64,000 nucleotides of DNA. It comes from Ariolimax columbianus. Taxonomy: Eukaryota > Mollusca > Gastropoda > Stylommatophora > Arionidae. This document shows positions 31,681 to 43,349 of the stretch, one piece after another (position 1 is the stretch's first letter; each line of letters opens with the position of its first letter). Location of the stretch: positions 23,884,739 to 23,948,738 of the forward strand of contig JAVGWX010000011.1 of the NCBI GenBank assembly GCA_036924085.1. Direction: 5' to 3'. The position numbers and the translations under genes were made by a program. Under the pieces are notes generated by a model. It had not been told where the DNA came from. It saw only the letters and a list, made by a program, of their open reading frames with translations, and ran no database searches.

Positions 31681-31995
31681 GGTTTTGTCTTGATGATGAA
31701 ACTTGCGCTGTATTAAAGTGAGGATTAAAGTGAGGAAGATTAAAGGAAGATTAAAGTGAGGAAGAAAACAAGCTGATCATCAACCTCACTCTCTGGTCAA
31801 GAGTTACTTTGGTTCAGTGGCAAAAAATAAGTCAAGACGACTGCAGGTAACTCAAGATGCAGGCATTCTGCTCCCATCTCCCTTGAGACGAGAGTCGCTT
31901 GTAACTTTCGGGATTCGATCGCCCACGTTTCCGTTCATCGCTTTCAGAGGAGAGTGTCTTACCTCTCGACAACATCACTCACCGTGTGAGCGATG
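31681..31995 (-). mobile_element. SINE B copy
   Basis: Reverse complement of SINE B: TGATCATCAACCTCACTCTC, GTCAAGACGACTGCAGGTAA, CTTGAGACGAGAGTCGCTTG and the head GTGTCTTACCTCTCGACAAC. There is a short internal duplication of ATTAAAGTGAGGA near 31712-31760. Confidence 0.7.
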
Positions 31996-31997
31996 CA

Positions 31998-32355
31998 TCA
32001 TGGACATACATTAACCAAGGCGATGTGTTTGTCCATTATTGGTCCGTGTGTACATTTCCCAGTCACACCAAAATCGGAATTCTCAGCAAACAGAACGCCA
32101 ATCTCATGAAGTTCAGCCGTGTGCACTGAACCGTGAAAATACGACTCAGGGTAACCGGATTCACTATTACAAATAGCCGAAGACCATGCCGGAATAGTCG
32201 AAGGGAAAGCACCATAGAATGTTATAACTAACCCATCCAAATGGAAAATCACAACACGTTTCCGTGGACACAAGTGCAAGTCGTCAACGAGCGTGAATTT
32301 CAGTCAAATCCGTGGGCTAGCCGCATCCATTATGAACTAAAACAAGAGAGTACAT
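31998..32355. other. no gene recognised
   Basis: A 93-codon minus-strand open frame (31998-32279) has no domain I know. Its sequence GTGTACATTTCCCAGTCACAC recurs at about 34176, so it may be part of a repeat. Confidence 0.4.
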
Positions 32356-32357
32356 CG

Positions 32358-32740
32358 TAGATGGTCAGGTCAGGTCATCAACATCGTAATCGGTGATGTC
32401 TTTTGGACACACATGACGACACCCTCACAACTCCACGCAACCCTTTTCTGTCAGCGGTCGCTGCCTGTGCCTCTTCTGGTCGCTGCCTGTGCCTCTTCTG
32501 GTCGCTGCCTGTGCCTCTTCTGGTCGCTGCCTGTGCCTCTTCTGGTCGCTGCCTGTGCCTCTTCTGGTCGCTGCCTGTGCCTCTTCTGGTCGCTGCATGT
32601 GCCTCTTCTGTTCGCTGCCTGTGCCTCTTCTGGTCGCTGCCTGTGCCTCTTCTGGTCGGAGATTGGTTCATTCTTCTATGTTGTCCTCCCACCTTTTTGT
32701 TTTTTTAGGACGGCCTCTTCGTCGTCTGCCTTGCACATCG
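32358..32740 (-). mobile_element. LINE2 3' end with internal 22-bp expansion
   Basis: The 3' end CAGGTCAGGTCATC and the GTTGTGAGG...CAGCGAC region match LINE2. Where other copies have a single CCGACCAGAAGAGGCACAGG (for example 42083), this copy has about nine tandem 22-bp units. Confidence 0.8.
32455..32660 (+). repeat. 22-bp minisatellite within LINE2
   Basis: Unit GTCGCTGCCTGTGCCTCTTC plus TG, about nine copies, two with a single substitution (GCATG, TTCGC). Confidence 0.95.
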
Positions 32741-32743
32741 TAG

Positions 32744-33018
32744 ATGTAAAAGTAAAGTAAAGTAACTCATGCCATTACTGCGGTAGGGGTCTGAGGTGTT
32801 AGCGATCTCACATTTCAAAGGCTCGGCTATATGAGGGCGGTAGCCATCTCCTCTCCCTCGCCGCTTTTACTTCCCGGTCTTAACCCGTACCCATTTTAAG
32901 CCAGGGTTGACCCGGTGGCCATTGCGGTCTGGAAAAAAATTACCGCCTCAACTCGAGAATGAACCCAGGACCACTCAGATGCGAAGCCAGAGCGCTAACC
33001 ACTCCGCTGTGCAGTAGA
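32744..33018 (-). mobile_element. SINE E copy
   Basis: The minus-strand head reads CGGAGTGGTTAGCGCTCTGG (A box) and CCTGGGTTCATTCTCG (B box). The body has GGCTACCGCCCTCATATAGC and ends in an AGTAA-type tail at 32750-32765. A second copy is at 52855-53122. Confidence 0.8.
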
Positions 33019-33019
33019 T

Positions 33020-34005
33020 GGCAACTATTATTATAAAACTAGCTGCCTATCGCAAGCGAAGATGGCAAAAGAAGAAATGATGGCAACAAACGGTGCCATC
33101 TAAACCTTCGAGAATTGAAGATTTATCCCAACACATTCTATCACACATCCTTTCACACAGACGAAATGCAAGCTTAGTTCGAAACAATCTTCTGGGTTAA
33201 AAAACAAGTTTTATAAAGATTGTCTTAAATAGAATACGAAGGCTGAAGTCTGGGTCAGGTGCAACTTAGAGTACTTGAATCCTGGTATTCATACAGGTGA
33301 TGCCTTCTGCCAAGAAGCCGGAATACATCCGTAGCTCGTTCTTTATTTTGCAATGTTTCCTTCTTACGGTTTCTAGTTTGGGGGAGAGTAGATTCCGTAT
33401 TGGGTAGACATTTCATTACTATTGTTTAGAATATTGCCCGGAACGCGGCTAACAGCCACTCTTGTCGTTTGTCAACTGCCAAAGGTTATTTTACGTGGAC
33501 AGCGTGTACGCAGGATCTCCATGTTTTTCGCCAATTTCCAAAATGACTAGGCGCTGGTCTAACGTTCTTTGAGACGACGAGATACTTGAATCTTCTGGGA
33601 TTTGAAACCACATCGTTTCACTATTTCGTTTCTGGCGAGGCAAGCGCCTATACTTTTTCTATGGTTATCTTTACTGTTTATCATTAAGGTTCTTATTTGG
33701 CATTCGAAAGATACATGTCCTCAATTTTTTTTTTTAATTAAAAAAAAAATTAATGTACTGCCATACGCTCCTCATTGTTTGTTTACTAGTGTTGTCATGG
33801 AAAATCCCATTTTGACTTCCGTTTGGCACATTACATTCACATTAAAAAAAAATTACATTATCTTCGGTGCTGATCCGGCAGGTATGCCGTATGTGAGGAA
33901 GACCAACACGTCTTGTTTGCATTTAGATCCTTTGATATAGTGTACCAGAGCGGACTTAGATCATAGGTGGGCGGTTCCGTGGGCGTGAAATAAACATAAA
34001 AAAGT
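33020..34005. other. no gene recognised
   Basis: Almost 1 kb without a recognisable repeat. A 112-codon plus frame (33602-33940) is hydrophobic and Lys-rich over poly-T/poly-A patches and has no domain. An undetected host exon cannot be excluded. Confidence 0.4.
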
Positions 34006-34172
34006 AAGTAGCATGTCGCTCCTCACAACCGCCAACCTATTTTGGCGGGAATTAGAACAACAAAACTCCGAGTCTGCTGCCGAGTTGGACACGGTGGGAT
34101 TCGAACACGGAACGTTGGGGTTGTGTAAACGGAACGGGTTTTACCCTAGGCCACGCTGACTCCGCTGACCTG
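34006..34172 (-). mobile_element. SINE F copy
   Basis: The minus-strand head reads GTCAGCGTGGCCTAGGGTAA (A box) and GTGTTCGAATCCCACC (B box), close to a tRNA. The short body (CGAGTCTGCTGCCGAG on the given strand) precedes it. Confidence 0.65.
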
Positions 34173-34324
34173 TGTACATTTCCCAGTCACACACAATCTG
34201 TATAGGTCAGTAGACAGGGCAACAATCCCGTTTGCCGCGTTCATCTGTTGCCAAGGAAGTGTATCACATGAACCCCGATTGCGGCATTTGAATGATAGTG
34301 CAGTTTCTTCGATGCCCCGAAAAT

Positions 34325-34845
34325 TATGTACTCTATGATACCAGAAAATTAGGGGATCTGTGAAATCAGAAATGTAGATGATCTGTGAAATCAGAAAATT
34401 AGATGATCTGTGAAATCAGAAAATTAGATGATCCATGAAAATAGAAAATTAGGTTCTCTGTGATATTAGAAAATTATGTGATCTGTGAAACTAGAAAATT
34501 AGGTGATCTATGAAACTAGAAAACGGTGATCTCACAGATCTCCAGAAAATTAGGTGATCTGTGAAACTAGAAAATTAGGTGATCCATGAAACTAGAAAAA
34601 AGGTGATACGTGAAACCAGAAAATTAAATGATCTGTGAAATCAGAAAATTAGAGGATCCATGAAATTATAATACTATGTGCTCCATCAAACCTGAAATTA
34701 TAAACTCCATGAAACCTAAAATTATAGACTCTATGAAACCTGAAATTATAGACTCCCTGAAATCTGAAATTATAGACTTCCTGGACGTCCTGAAAAATGA
34801 CATTATAGGCTCCTTAAAACCTGAAAATAATCTCAAAATGTATAA
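34325..34845. repeat. 24-bp minisatellite, two unit types
   Basis: To about 34665 the unit is AAATTAGATGATCTGTGAAA plus TCAG with variants. From about 34670 to 34845 it becomes GAAATTATAGACTCCATGAA plus ACCT. Period is 24 bp in both. The two halves look like diverged descendants of one array. Confidence 0.85.
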
Positions 34846-35042
34846 CAGGGTAATGAAAGGTCGAGAAAGGTTGTTAACTGCTGTCACTGATTAAGTGTTT
34901 TTTAAAATCTCATGGCGCTAGACGTCCAGCTAACTCACTCAGTCCAAAATTGTCATTCCAAAATCGTATTCCAAATTGCAATATACAGTTAAGTCGGCTG
35001 GAGCGTATATATAGCCAGTACAATTCATTGATCTGGCATATG

Positions 35043-35275
35043 GAACGGCGTGGGCTAGTGGTTCAGTGAAACTGCTCACAACTCGAAGGGGCAGGCTTGG
35101 ATCACCATCACAAAACCGGCCGTTACCCCGGGGAAGTAAACCCTTAGAGAATGCAGAACGAAGCAGATCCTTACATAAAATGCGTGCCGAACTCGGATGC
35201 ACTGGGCCGACAGGCGCAAAATAAAAATCGCGGTGCAACGCAAACCGCATTGGAGAATTGAGAAATAAGGCGAAC
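35043..35275 (+). mobile_element. SINE A copy
   Basis: Head GTGGGCTAGTGGTTCAGTG with a weakened B box (CTTGGATCACCATC). Body CGGCCGTTACCCCGGGGAAG and core TCGGATGCACTGGGCCGACA, GGTGCAACGCAAACCGC. Confidence 0.8.
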
Positions 35276-35449
35276 CAAAAAACTACTTTAAAAAAATCCC
35301 CCAAAAAATTAACCTAGGAAGAGGTGTTCTACATTTCTCCTCTTCAGATGTTATGAAACTTACCATTGTACAAAGCATAGCGTTAGATCATGCTACATGT
35401 GTCTGTGTTCGCTCATGTTTCAAAGCCTGCATTGTCTTGTCTAATGCAG

Positions 35450-35560
35450 GTGGCCCGAATAGCTGATTATGGCAAGTATCTCAGCGAGCTTCTTCAAGAT
35501 ACAGACCCTTCACACTCAGATTTTGAGGATCTCTCGAATGCAGTCAGGAAGATCAACTCT
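35450..35560 (+). CDS. candidate internal exon, RhoGEF (DH)-like
   Basis: A 111-bp open stretch between a good acceptor (TTGTCTTGTCTAATGCAG, AG at 35448-35449) and a good donor (GTGAGT at 35561). In phase 0 it gives 37 residues: [17 protein letters not shown] followed by [20 protein letters not shown]. The pattern xRIxxYxxxLxELLxxTxPxHxDxxxLxxAxxKI is that of the C-terminal helices of DH domains, which exchange GDP for GTP on Rho-family GTPases. I cannot name the protein. The larger frame running from 35390 into the (CTAT)n repeat is a repeat artefact; the exon itself ends before the repeat. The DH assignment rests on pattern only. Confidence 0.5.
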
Positions 35561-35565
35561 GTGAG

Positions 35566-36300
<735 letters not shown>

Positions 36301-36359
36301 TTATCCATCCATTCATTCATTTATTCATCCATCTATCTATCCATCTACCAAAAATAAAA

Positions 36360-36485
36360 CCCGCCTATCCTCCTACCTACCTACTTTCTTACCTACCTAA
36401 GTGTGTCTGTATGTCGTGTCTGACTTGTCTACCTACCTATCTACTTACCTACCTATCTACCTACCTACCTACCTACCTACCTGTA

Positions 36486-36569
<84 letters not shown>

Positions 36570-36660
36570 GCTTATCTGTGTGCCTGTCTATCTGTCTGTC
36601 AATAAATATATATATATTTCTATCTATATAGCTATATTTCTATTTATCTAGGCCTGTCTA
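36360..36660 (+). repeat. (CTAC)n and (TA)n tract
   Basis: Interrupted CTAC/CTAT repeats followed by (TA)n at about 36485-36568 and CTGT units. Continuation of the same repeat-rich intron stretch. Confidence 0.93.
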
Positions 36661-36980
36661 CCAATGAGACTCTATCATTTAGTAGTGGAGGAAATCAATC
36701 AATTAATTGCCCTCTTGCAAGCGAAAATGGCGACAGCAACAGAATAAAAGATTTTTCGCTTGTCGTCTTGGGTCTGGCACTGTGTCTTGCGCTTTAATTC
36801 AATTTAAGTGAGAGCGATTTGCACTATCTCGTACTGTGCTGTCTTGACCCAGTGGCGTGACGTGGTACGGACAAACCTAGACTTAGTATACTGAAGTCTT
36901 TAACAATTTCATTCTCCGACAGTAGTTTAACTACTATGGGACAAACCTTTACTCTTTGGCTTTGATAGTATGTCCTAAAA
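36660..36980. other. no gene recognised
   Basis: Intron-like sequence with the phrase TTGCCCTCTTGCAAGCGAAA, a SINE B-type end seen also at 17552 and 31645 (ACCCATCGCAAG). Confidence 0.4.
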
Positions 36981-36983
36981 TAT

Positions 36984-37250
36984 GGGGTCGCTGTAGTCAA
37001 GAGGTTAAGGCATTCGGCAATCACAGTGATGAGCGGTGGGCGATCGAACCCCCGCAAGTTTCAAGCGACTCCTGGTCTCACGGGAGGTAAGACCAGAGTG
37101 CCTGCATCCTGAGTTACTTCCAGTCGTCTTGACCAATAGTCTTGCCACTGACCCAAGGTAACTCGGGATAAGAGTGAGATTGATGACCAGCGCTTAAATC
37201 TTCCTCACTATAATCCAAATACAGCGCACATCACATTATTAAAACAAAAC
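36984..37250 (+). mobile_element. SINE B, near full length
   Basis: Head: A box TGTAGTCAAGAGGTTAAGGC, B box GGCGATCGAACCCC. Body: TTTCAAGCGACTCCTGGTCT, CCAGAGTGCCTGCATCCTGA, CAGTCGTCTTGACC, TGATGACCAGCGCTTAAATC, ending in CATCACATTATTAAAAC. This is the best reference copy for the family here. Confidence 0.85.
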
Positions 37251-37620
37251 CGTCTGATGTTGAGGTCATCATCTCTTTGCTGTGGTTCATAACTTATGTC
37301 TTAAAATACGACTAAAGTGGTTCGTCCATGGGGCTAACAACCTTATCATGTAAACCATTGCTACTGCATATTCTCTGATACAGGCTTCTAATAAAGGTGG
37401 TGGTGCTCCCATGCTTCACTTGGTGCGAGTGACTTTGGGATTATCTTATATCGCCGTTCCTTCTCAAATAATCTCATCTTTTTCATTCATAAATTCATTC
37501 TCAAATTATTCTCATCACCCCATAATATATCCTTGCCATGTACTGGAGTCGGCCCTGATGTCAATTTGCTCCTCTAATGGAGTTTGCAGGCCTGGAGGAC
37601 ATGCTACATCATCTATCTGA
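37250..37620. other. no gene recognised
   Basis: Intron-like sequence between the two candidate exons. No gene identified. Confidence 0.4.
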
Positions 37621-37624
37621 TAAA

Positions 37625-37710
37625 CGCTTGCAGGGTTCGACCGCAAACCGATTCCGTTCACAATATTCAGAGGCCAGTGCCTTACCTCTCGACCACAGTG
37701 ACATATTTCC
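37625..37710 (-). mobile_element. SINE B head fragment
   Basis: The minus strand reads CACTGTGGTCGAGAGGTAAG (A box) and TGCGGTCGAACCCTGC (B box) but lacks the SINE B body. Confidence 0.55.
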
Positions 37711-37834
37711 CCCTCCCTTCACCCAACCACTCGCTTATCGATCCCCAAAAACAATTAATCAATCAATGTTCTTCAAGTGACATACACGGCACAAAAGGCA
37801 GAAACCAGTACTCTCCAGTTTTATCTGTATGTTA

Positions 37835-37841
<7 letters not shown>

Positions 37842-37874
<33 letters not shown>
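37842..37874 (+). repeat. (CT)n microsatellite
   Basis: Uninterrupted CT repeat followed by a short GAT repeat. Confidence 0.95.
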
Positions 37875-37875
<1 letters not shown>

Positions 37876-37889
37876 ATGATGATGATGAC

Positions 37890-38092
37890 TGTGATGAGGG
37901 TGATAGTGATAGTTCACTCTTGTTAGTTCATGTATGTTGTTCAAGCCCATAGTGGAACCTTCTCTGACGATTGTTCTGTGGAGAGTTTCTTTCGGTCTTC
38001 CTCTTTCCCTGCTGCCAGATGGTGACCACATAAACGCTTGCAGAGGGAGTCTGTTGCTGTCCAATCTAACAACACGCTCGAACAACAACAAC
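37890..38092 (-). mobile_element. RTE-like LINE 3' end
   Basis: Minus strand: RVVRLDSNRLPLQAFMW, RERGRPKETLHRTI, GLNNIHELTRV, ending in a GAT-type tail at 37875-37900. The RGRPKETxxRTI block is typical of the last residues of RTE-type LINEs. A related 3' end is near 46170-46285. Confidence 0.6.
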
Positions 38093-38290
38093 AATAACAA
38101 GAACAACAACACGACTAACGCCATCCAGAAAGACTGCAAACTGACTACCACAGATTCAGGCACAATATGTCTTAGGAGATTACAAATCGGACACACATGC
38201 GTGTCGTTGTGGAGAAGAACAAATACTACACAGTAGGACATATTTGCCAAGACTGCCCGCAGCATGAGAAGAGCGTGGTGACAGCATGAC
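38093..38290 (+). mobile_element. I-like LINE C-terminal fragment
   Basis: In overlapping frames the plus strand shows ICLRRLQIGHT and then CRCGEEQ, a frameshift, HICQDC-type sequence and PQHEK, the decayed RTGH...CxCG...H..Q.CP ending seen in LINE1. It starts beside an AAC-rich patch. Confidence 0.5.
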
Positions 38291-38585
38291 TCTACAACTT
38301 AGTTCAAGGTTAATCCTGTATGTTAACGGGGAAAACCAGATCCAAAAAGCCACATTTATAAGGGAAATATAAGTAGATAACACTAGAACGAACAACGAAA
38401 ACGGTTGTTGTGGCTGGTCACCAGACACTTCTTGAACATCCTTCCTAGGGGGCGACCTTGTATGATGGCAGGTAGGACATGTATCGGGACGTGGGAGATG
38501 GGCAATAAACAATTCAAAATGGAAACTGTAGAGATGAGACATTAGAGCCTTCTCATCCTCAAGGATAGAGACCATATACATTTTG
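38290..38585. other. no gene recognised
   Basis: Possibly 3' untranslated sequence of the adjacent LINE fragment; nothing specific. Confidence 0.4.
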
Positions 38586-38589
38586 TGAG

Positions 38590-38835
38590 AGGAGTTGTTG
38601 TTGTTACTGCTGATGATGAGGATGGTGATTGTAGTGGTATTGGTGGTGGCGATATTGATGATGTTGGTGATAGTGATAGTGGTGATATTGGTGGTGACGA
38701 TGATGATGATGGCGAAGATGATGATAATGATGGTGATGGTGATAATGATGATTGTGATGATGATGGAGATAGTGGTGGTGGTGGCGATGTTGATGATGAT
38801 GCTGATAATGATGATAGTGCTGGTGGTGGTTGCAA
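38590..38835 (+). repeat. degenerate (GATGGT)n / (GAT)n tract
   Basis: About 245 bp of GAT, GGT and GTG triplets. Asp/Gly-rich plus frames and Ser/Thr/Ile-rich minus frames are repeat translations. Confidence 0.9.
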
Positions 38836-38879
38836 TGTCTCTTCTCGCACTACAGTCCAGAGTATGGGAGTACAGCCGC

Positions 38880-39300
38880 AATTTATAGCAGACTTACAGA
38901 AGCACACTGCACCTCAATATGCCAACATCTTTTAGCAGACAAACTGAAAACATACAATCCTGAGTATGGCCACAGCTTTTATCAAACAAACTGAAAACAT
39001 ACAATCCTGAGTAGGACCAAATATTTGAGCAGACAAACTGAAGACATGCAATCCTGAGTATGATGCAACTTGAAACAGACAAACTCAAGACATACAATCC
39101 TGAGTATGATCGCAACTTGGAATAGACAAACTGAATACCTACAATCCTGAGTATGATCACGACTTTTAGCAGACAAACTGAAGACATGCAATTCTGAGTT
39201 TGACCGTGTCTTGGAACAGACAAACTGAATCATAAGTTTGAGCAGACAATCCGAAACATTCGGTACAACACACATCCAGTCCCTTCATGACAACAACTTG
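38880..39300. repeat. diverged minisatellite, about 48-50 bp units
   Basis: About eight diverged units around ACATACAATCCTGAGTATGA followed by a variable part and CAGACAAACTGAA. Confidence 0.8.
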
Positions 39301-39978
39301 TAGCAGACAAACCGGATCAACACACAACACATATACAGTTCTAACGACTTGACCACACATACATTTTCGACCTTCTATAACAAAAAACCTTTTTTCTCTT
39401 ATTTAAAGGGACGTAACTTCCTTTAAGGAAATTTAAACCCATAAAACAAAAAAAAACTAATTGGAATTCTATAACACTTCACCTACCACAACACTATCTG
39501 CAATGGTTATTACCTTGACCTTTACCCACACTGTAACTCTCAACCGTTGAACTTGTGAACTTAAAATTGATTTGTATTTAAAACAGAAAGTTCAGCGTTT
39601 TATCTCCCCTTAGGCGTTTAGTACTCCCGTCTTAAGATTAGTAGCTTTGATCGACCAGTTGCCACTGCAGTTAATCTAGACCATTAGATAGACAAGCTCT
39701 TCGTCCGGTGTTTTATATGGTTTAGCGCTGATGTCCTCAGAGCACAGTACTAATGTTGATGTTAAAACATTGGAAGTATCCAACAACGGAGGCTTCGTCG
39801 TGGTCGCCATCAGTTACCATGTCATGGGAAGGACTAAGTGAACCGCTGATTAGTGTGAGAAAGTTATAAATTTTATTGTACGAGGCATATACAATTGAGC
39901 AAAACAGAATGTAATTGTAAATCGGATATAACTGAAATATAATTGAAATATAAATTGTAGAAAAAAAACAACATAAAT

Positions 39979-39980
<2 letters not shown>
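39300..39980. other. no gene recognised
   Basis: No gene or repeat recognised. Contains short poly-A patches. Confidence 0.45.
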
Positions 39981-39982
<2 letters not shown>

Positions 39983-40027
<45 letters not shown>

Positions 40028-40055
40028 TCTTCTCTCTCTTTCTATATATATATAT
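39983..40055 (+). repeat. (CT)n and (TA)n microsatellites
   Basis: CT repeat at 39983-40040 and a short TA repeat at 40044-40057. Confidence 0.95.
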
Positions 40056-40058
40056 ATA

Positions 40059-40285
40059 TTCATGTAGCAAGTCCTTTATAGAAGGTCGCTCGCTCATTCT
40101 GTCTGAAAGAAACTCGTCCCCTTGCCAAAACTCCAGCCTCCGCTACAGGCATACTCAGGCATTCCTGGATATCTTGGTGCCATCGTCTCTTCATGGTCTA
40201 CCCCTTCCTCTTTTCCTTCCATCACTGTTCTCTCGAGACCATTGTGTCTCTTGATGTGCCCATAGTATTTGCATTTTCTAGCTTA
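40059..40285 (-). mobile_element. LINE3 3' end
   Basis: Reverse-strand LINE3 terminus: CATGTAGCAAGTCCTTTATA, AAACTCCAGCCTCCGCTAC, GATGTGCCCATAGTATTTGC, as at 600-830. Inserted between a (TA)n tract and LINE4. Confidence 0.75.
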
Positions 40286-40308
40286 TTTATATATATATAT
40301 ATATTGAT

Positions 40309-40790
40309 CTTAATAACCCGTTCCTCAGCGTAGCTGCGCGTTCCAACTTTGTCCAGTACATGGTAAGCTCTTCTCCAGACGCGTCTTGGAAGTTGTTTTG
40401 TACAGCAAGGGAGTTTGATCAACGCATTGGAGGCCTTCCCCGTGGTCCCTTCTTATCTTGGGGGTACCAGATTGCTGTCGCCATGCTCCATCGACCATCG
40501 TTTCGTCACAACATTTGACTTGCCCATCTATGTTTAGCCTTGGTCTGCATAGATTACCGCATCATTCACCATGGACAATCGTGTGTCACAATTGTGGAAA
40601 TTTGTTGGTTACGAAGAGTAATATTCATCTCTCAAGAAAGGCCTGGGTCACTCTCAATGTGTCCTCCAGTGGCTTTGTTAGTGTCCATGTCTCAGCACCG
40701 TAGCACATCACAACGAGCACAGTGAAATTGAAGAGAGAAGCTCGAAGGTTTTCTTCATGACAACCGTCCAGGACTGTGTTACTGGACGGG
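40309..40790 (-). mobile_element. LINE4 3' fragment
   Basis: Inverted relative to 8385-8825. It shares TTCCTCAGCGTAGCTGCG, GGTACCAGATTGCTGTCGCC and CTCAAGAAAGGCCTGGGTCA-type blocks. Frames are broken. Confidence 0.65.
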
Positions 40791-40885
40791 AAGCCTGGTA
40801 GCTCGCGAGGTGACGTCTTGTCAATTCAGGTTTCAGGTTATTCTCCAGAGTATCTATAATATCCAATTATATATAATTGGATATT

Positions 40886-41650
40886 CATCATCATCATGTA
40901 GCATGTCCTTTGCAGAACGTCGCTCTCATCACAGCCAGCTGATCTGAATCTCGGTCTGCAGTCAATCTTCCCTCCTGCTCCATGTTCATGTTTAGAGTAT
41001 CCTTGATATTTTGTATCCACCTTTGCCTCGGTCGACATCTACCAGGTACCATGCCCTCCATGACCGTTCTTTCCAGTCCGCATGACGTTTGACGTGGCCA
41101 AAAAAATTCAATTTCCGAAACATAACATTGTTTATGAGCCAGTTTTCTTCACCACTCTGGTCTTCTATGATGGTTTTATTTGTCACTTGCTTTCTTCAAG
41201 GAATTTTTAGGATTCTTCTGTAACATTTTGTTTCGAACGTTCCAATTTTCTTTCTTGCTATTTGTGTCGTAATCTATGTCTCGCACCCGTACAATGCCAC
41301 AGGGAATGTGCATGTTCTCAGGATCTTCAGTTTTAGTTGCTTGTTAGTATTGTGCCATAAATTGGGCATGTTGTTTAGCTTCTGCATCACCATGGCCAAA
41401 CGTCTTCTAATTTCTTTTAAACAATCATCGTCGTTGGATTAGGTAGAACCGAGATATTCAAAATGTGTGCCATTTTCGATTTCTTCATTATTAATAGCAA
41501 TCTATGGAAGCATGCCTGTTTTGTCAGTGGACATTGTCTTGATTTTTTTTTTTATGTTCATGAAAATGTTCTGAGCTTCACTGTGCTTCTAAACAGACAT
41601 GAGCAGTCTTTCCAGACCCTTGGCGCTGTTTGACAGCATGACTGATCTAC
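40886..41650 (-). mobile_element. LINE3-related RTE-like 3' portion
   Basis: Starts with CATCATGTAGCATGTCCTTT and on the minus strand shows NWLINNVMFRKLNFFGHVKR, an RTE-type FGH block, and DRGKGG. Further upstream there is an RLAMVMQK-like frame. It is more diverged from the other LINE3 copies and may be a sister family. Confidence 0.6.
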
Positions 41651-41998
41651 ATATCTTATTGATATTGGATATTATAATTCCAATAATATAATTGGAAAAA
41701 AAGGACGCGAAGAAGAAATATAGTTATGACTGAAAGGCGAAAAACTTAAAAATTGAATCTCTTTGCAAAGAGAATGTTAACGGAATAAATCTAAATATTT
41801 TTAACCATGAATAATAGTGAATTTTTGTAAAACTAAAATAGGAAAGCGGAAAACGAAATAATCAAAAGTAATCACACAAAACCTAGCCACAGAAGGAATG
41901 GCCTACTGCAGACGCAAATAAGAAACAATAATTCTTTTGTTCACATCAGACAAATGAACTGTTTCCGAAAATGTAATGAAAATGTTAAACGAAAAGAA
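41650..41998. other. no gene recognised
   Basis: AT-rich, A-rich sequence with no identified feature. Confidence 0.45.
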
Positions 41999-41999
41999 A

Positions 42000-42175
42000 A
42001 GGCACGTAAAGATGCAAGGCAGACGACGAAGAGGTCGTCCTAAAAATAGATGGGAGGACAACATAAAAGAATGGACCAATCTCCGACCAGAAGAGGCACA
42101 GGCAGCGGCCGCTGACAGAGAAGGGTGGCGTGGAGTTGTGACCTCACTGGTTACGGGATGACCTGACCTGACCTG
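42000..42175 (+). mobile_element. LINE2 3' terminal fragment
   Basis: Open from QGRRRRGRPKNRWEDNIKEW to AAADREGWRGVV and ending in GATGACCTGACCTGACCTGA. Shortest LINE2 copy, but with its tail intact. Confidence 0.85.
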
Positions 42176-42289
42176 AACAAGATATTGGTCCAAACAATGT
42201 ACGGACTCAGTCAGGATGTACGTTCCAAGACGATGTGAACAGAAACAGGATGCCGTTAAACCATAAAAAAACTACAATATTCTCGGTAT

Positions 42290-42372
42290 GTCAAACTGAG
42301 CACAACGGGATTCAATCCTGCGACTTTTGGATTGTAAACCATGTTTACAACTACTAGGCCACCGAATCTCCT
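42290..42372 (-). mobile_element. tRNA-like SINE head
   Basis: The minus strand reads GGTGGCCTAGTAGTTGTAAA (A box) and CAGGATTGAATCCCG (B box). Body not identified; the family may be SINE F. Confidence 0.5.
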
Positions 42373-42469
42373 ACATCTCCATTGCCGTTTCAAATGTCAA
42401 AGGCAACACCAACCTCCGGTAAAGCTGAGATTAAAGCACCATTTTCCGACTTTGCTCTCAAAACATACA

Positions 42470-42765
42470 ACTTAACAGTCACTTGAACAGTATCCAACCA
42501 GAACACACTCCAGAGTGCTGGCTGTGCACACATATCTGTGAAACTTGAGCCCCATCTTTTTGAGTGTCCGCGCTTGCCGGTGTTAGAAAAGAGCTTCTTC
42601 CTCCACGGCCAAACAAATGGAACACTTTGCGGAATTAAGCAACAATTCACAAACACTTGCAGTTACCTCTATTTGTCATTGGGACAAAAGGCAGGAGCCA
42701 AATCGCTGCTGTATCAATTACCAACCATCCTACCAGCTTACTAAATAAAGGTTAAGCTATGGTAT
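42470..42765 (+). mobile_element. LINE C-terminal fragment with Cys/His motif
   Basis: In adjacent frames: PECWLCTHICET, then PHLFECPRLPVLEK, and a downstream stretch ending LLNKG. The WxC..C...H.LFECP.L pattern is that of the C-terminal zinc-like motif of many I/Jockey-type LINEs. Frames are broken. Confidence 0.5.
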
Positions 42766-43035
42766 TCGCCGATTCTCTCAAATCGTCACTACCTGGGGTC
42801 TGTTGTATTTTATCTGAAAGACGTGGTAACAATCCACAGGTGAGCATTATCCATGGCCAATTAAGGTCAATGCAGACATAAAATAATAAAACAAGAAAAG
42901 ATTTCAAAACTTTATTTTTCAGTACAGGCCATTTAAACAAAGTCACATTGTTTTCTTCTTCTTTTTTTTTAATTTTTTTAATTTTTTAAACTATAGGCGT
43001 GGATTTTTTCATTCTGGTGTCTCTTTAGTGTATTT
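42766..43035. other. no gene recognised
   Basis: AT-rich, with a T-rich patch at 42960-42990. Confidence 0.4.
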
Positions 43036-43039
43036 GTGT

Positions 43040-43120
43040 ATTCTTTGTCTGGAAGTTTTGGTAATCGTCCATGATTCGCAGCCATAATCTGCCACAGGAA
43101 AAACACAGGCTCTCAAGATG
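43040..43120 (-). mobile_element. LINE3 internal fragment
   Basis: TCGTCCATGATTCGCAGCCA and AGGAAAAACACAGGCTCTCA match the LINE3 copy at 980-1040. Neither LINE3 terminus is present. Confidence 0.7.
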
Positions 43121-43345
43121 TACCCAAATGTACGCTGCCAAATAGGAGTCTATAACTGCTGTCAAAGACAGGAGCCTTTAAACAACAAATGGATAGACAC
43201 TGCCGTATCTACATAGTAAAACGAATTATTAAGAATAATACCAGAGCAATTTGAGGTGGACAACGGGAACACCAGGTCTCAGTGTACTTATCAAAATTTC
43301 ACAGCCAAAAAGTAATGACGACATAAACTACATAAAAGAGATCAA
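43120..43345. other. no gene recognised
   Basis: Unassigned. Confidence 0.4.
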
Positions 43346-43349
43346 AGTT

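Noticed and set aside
35390..35460. ATG at 35390 as the start of a host gene
   Set aside because: It lies upstream of a strong acceptor site at 35448 and in intron-like sequence; an internal exon fits better.
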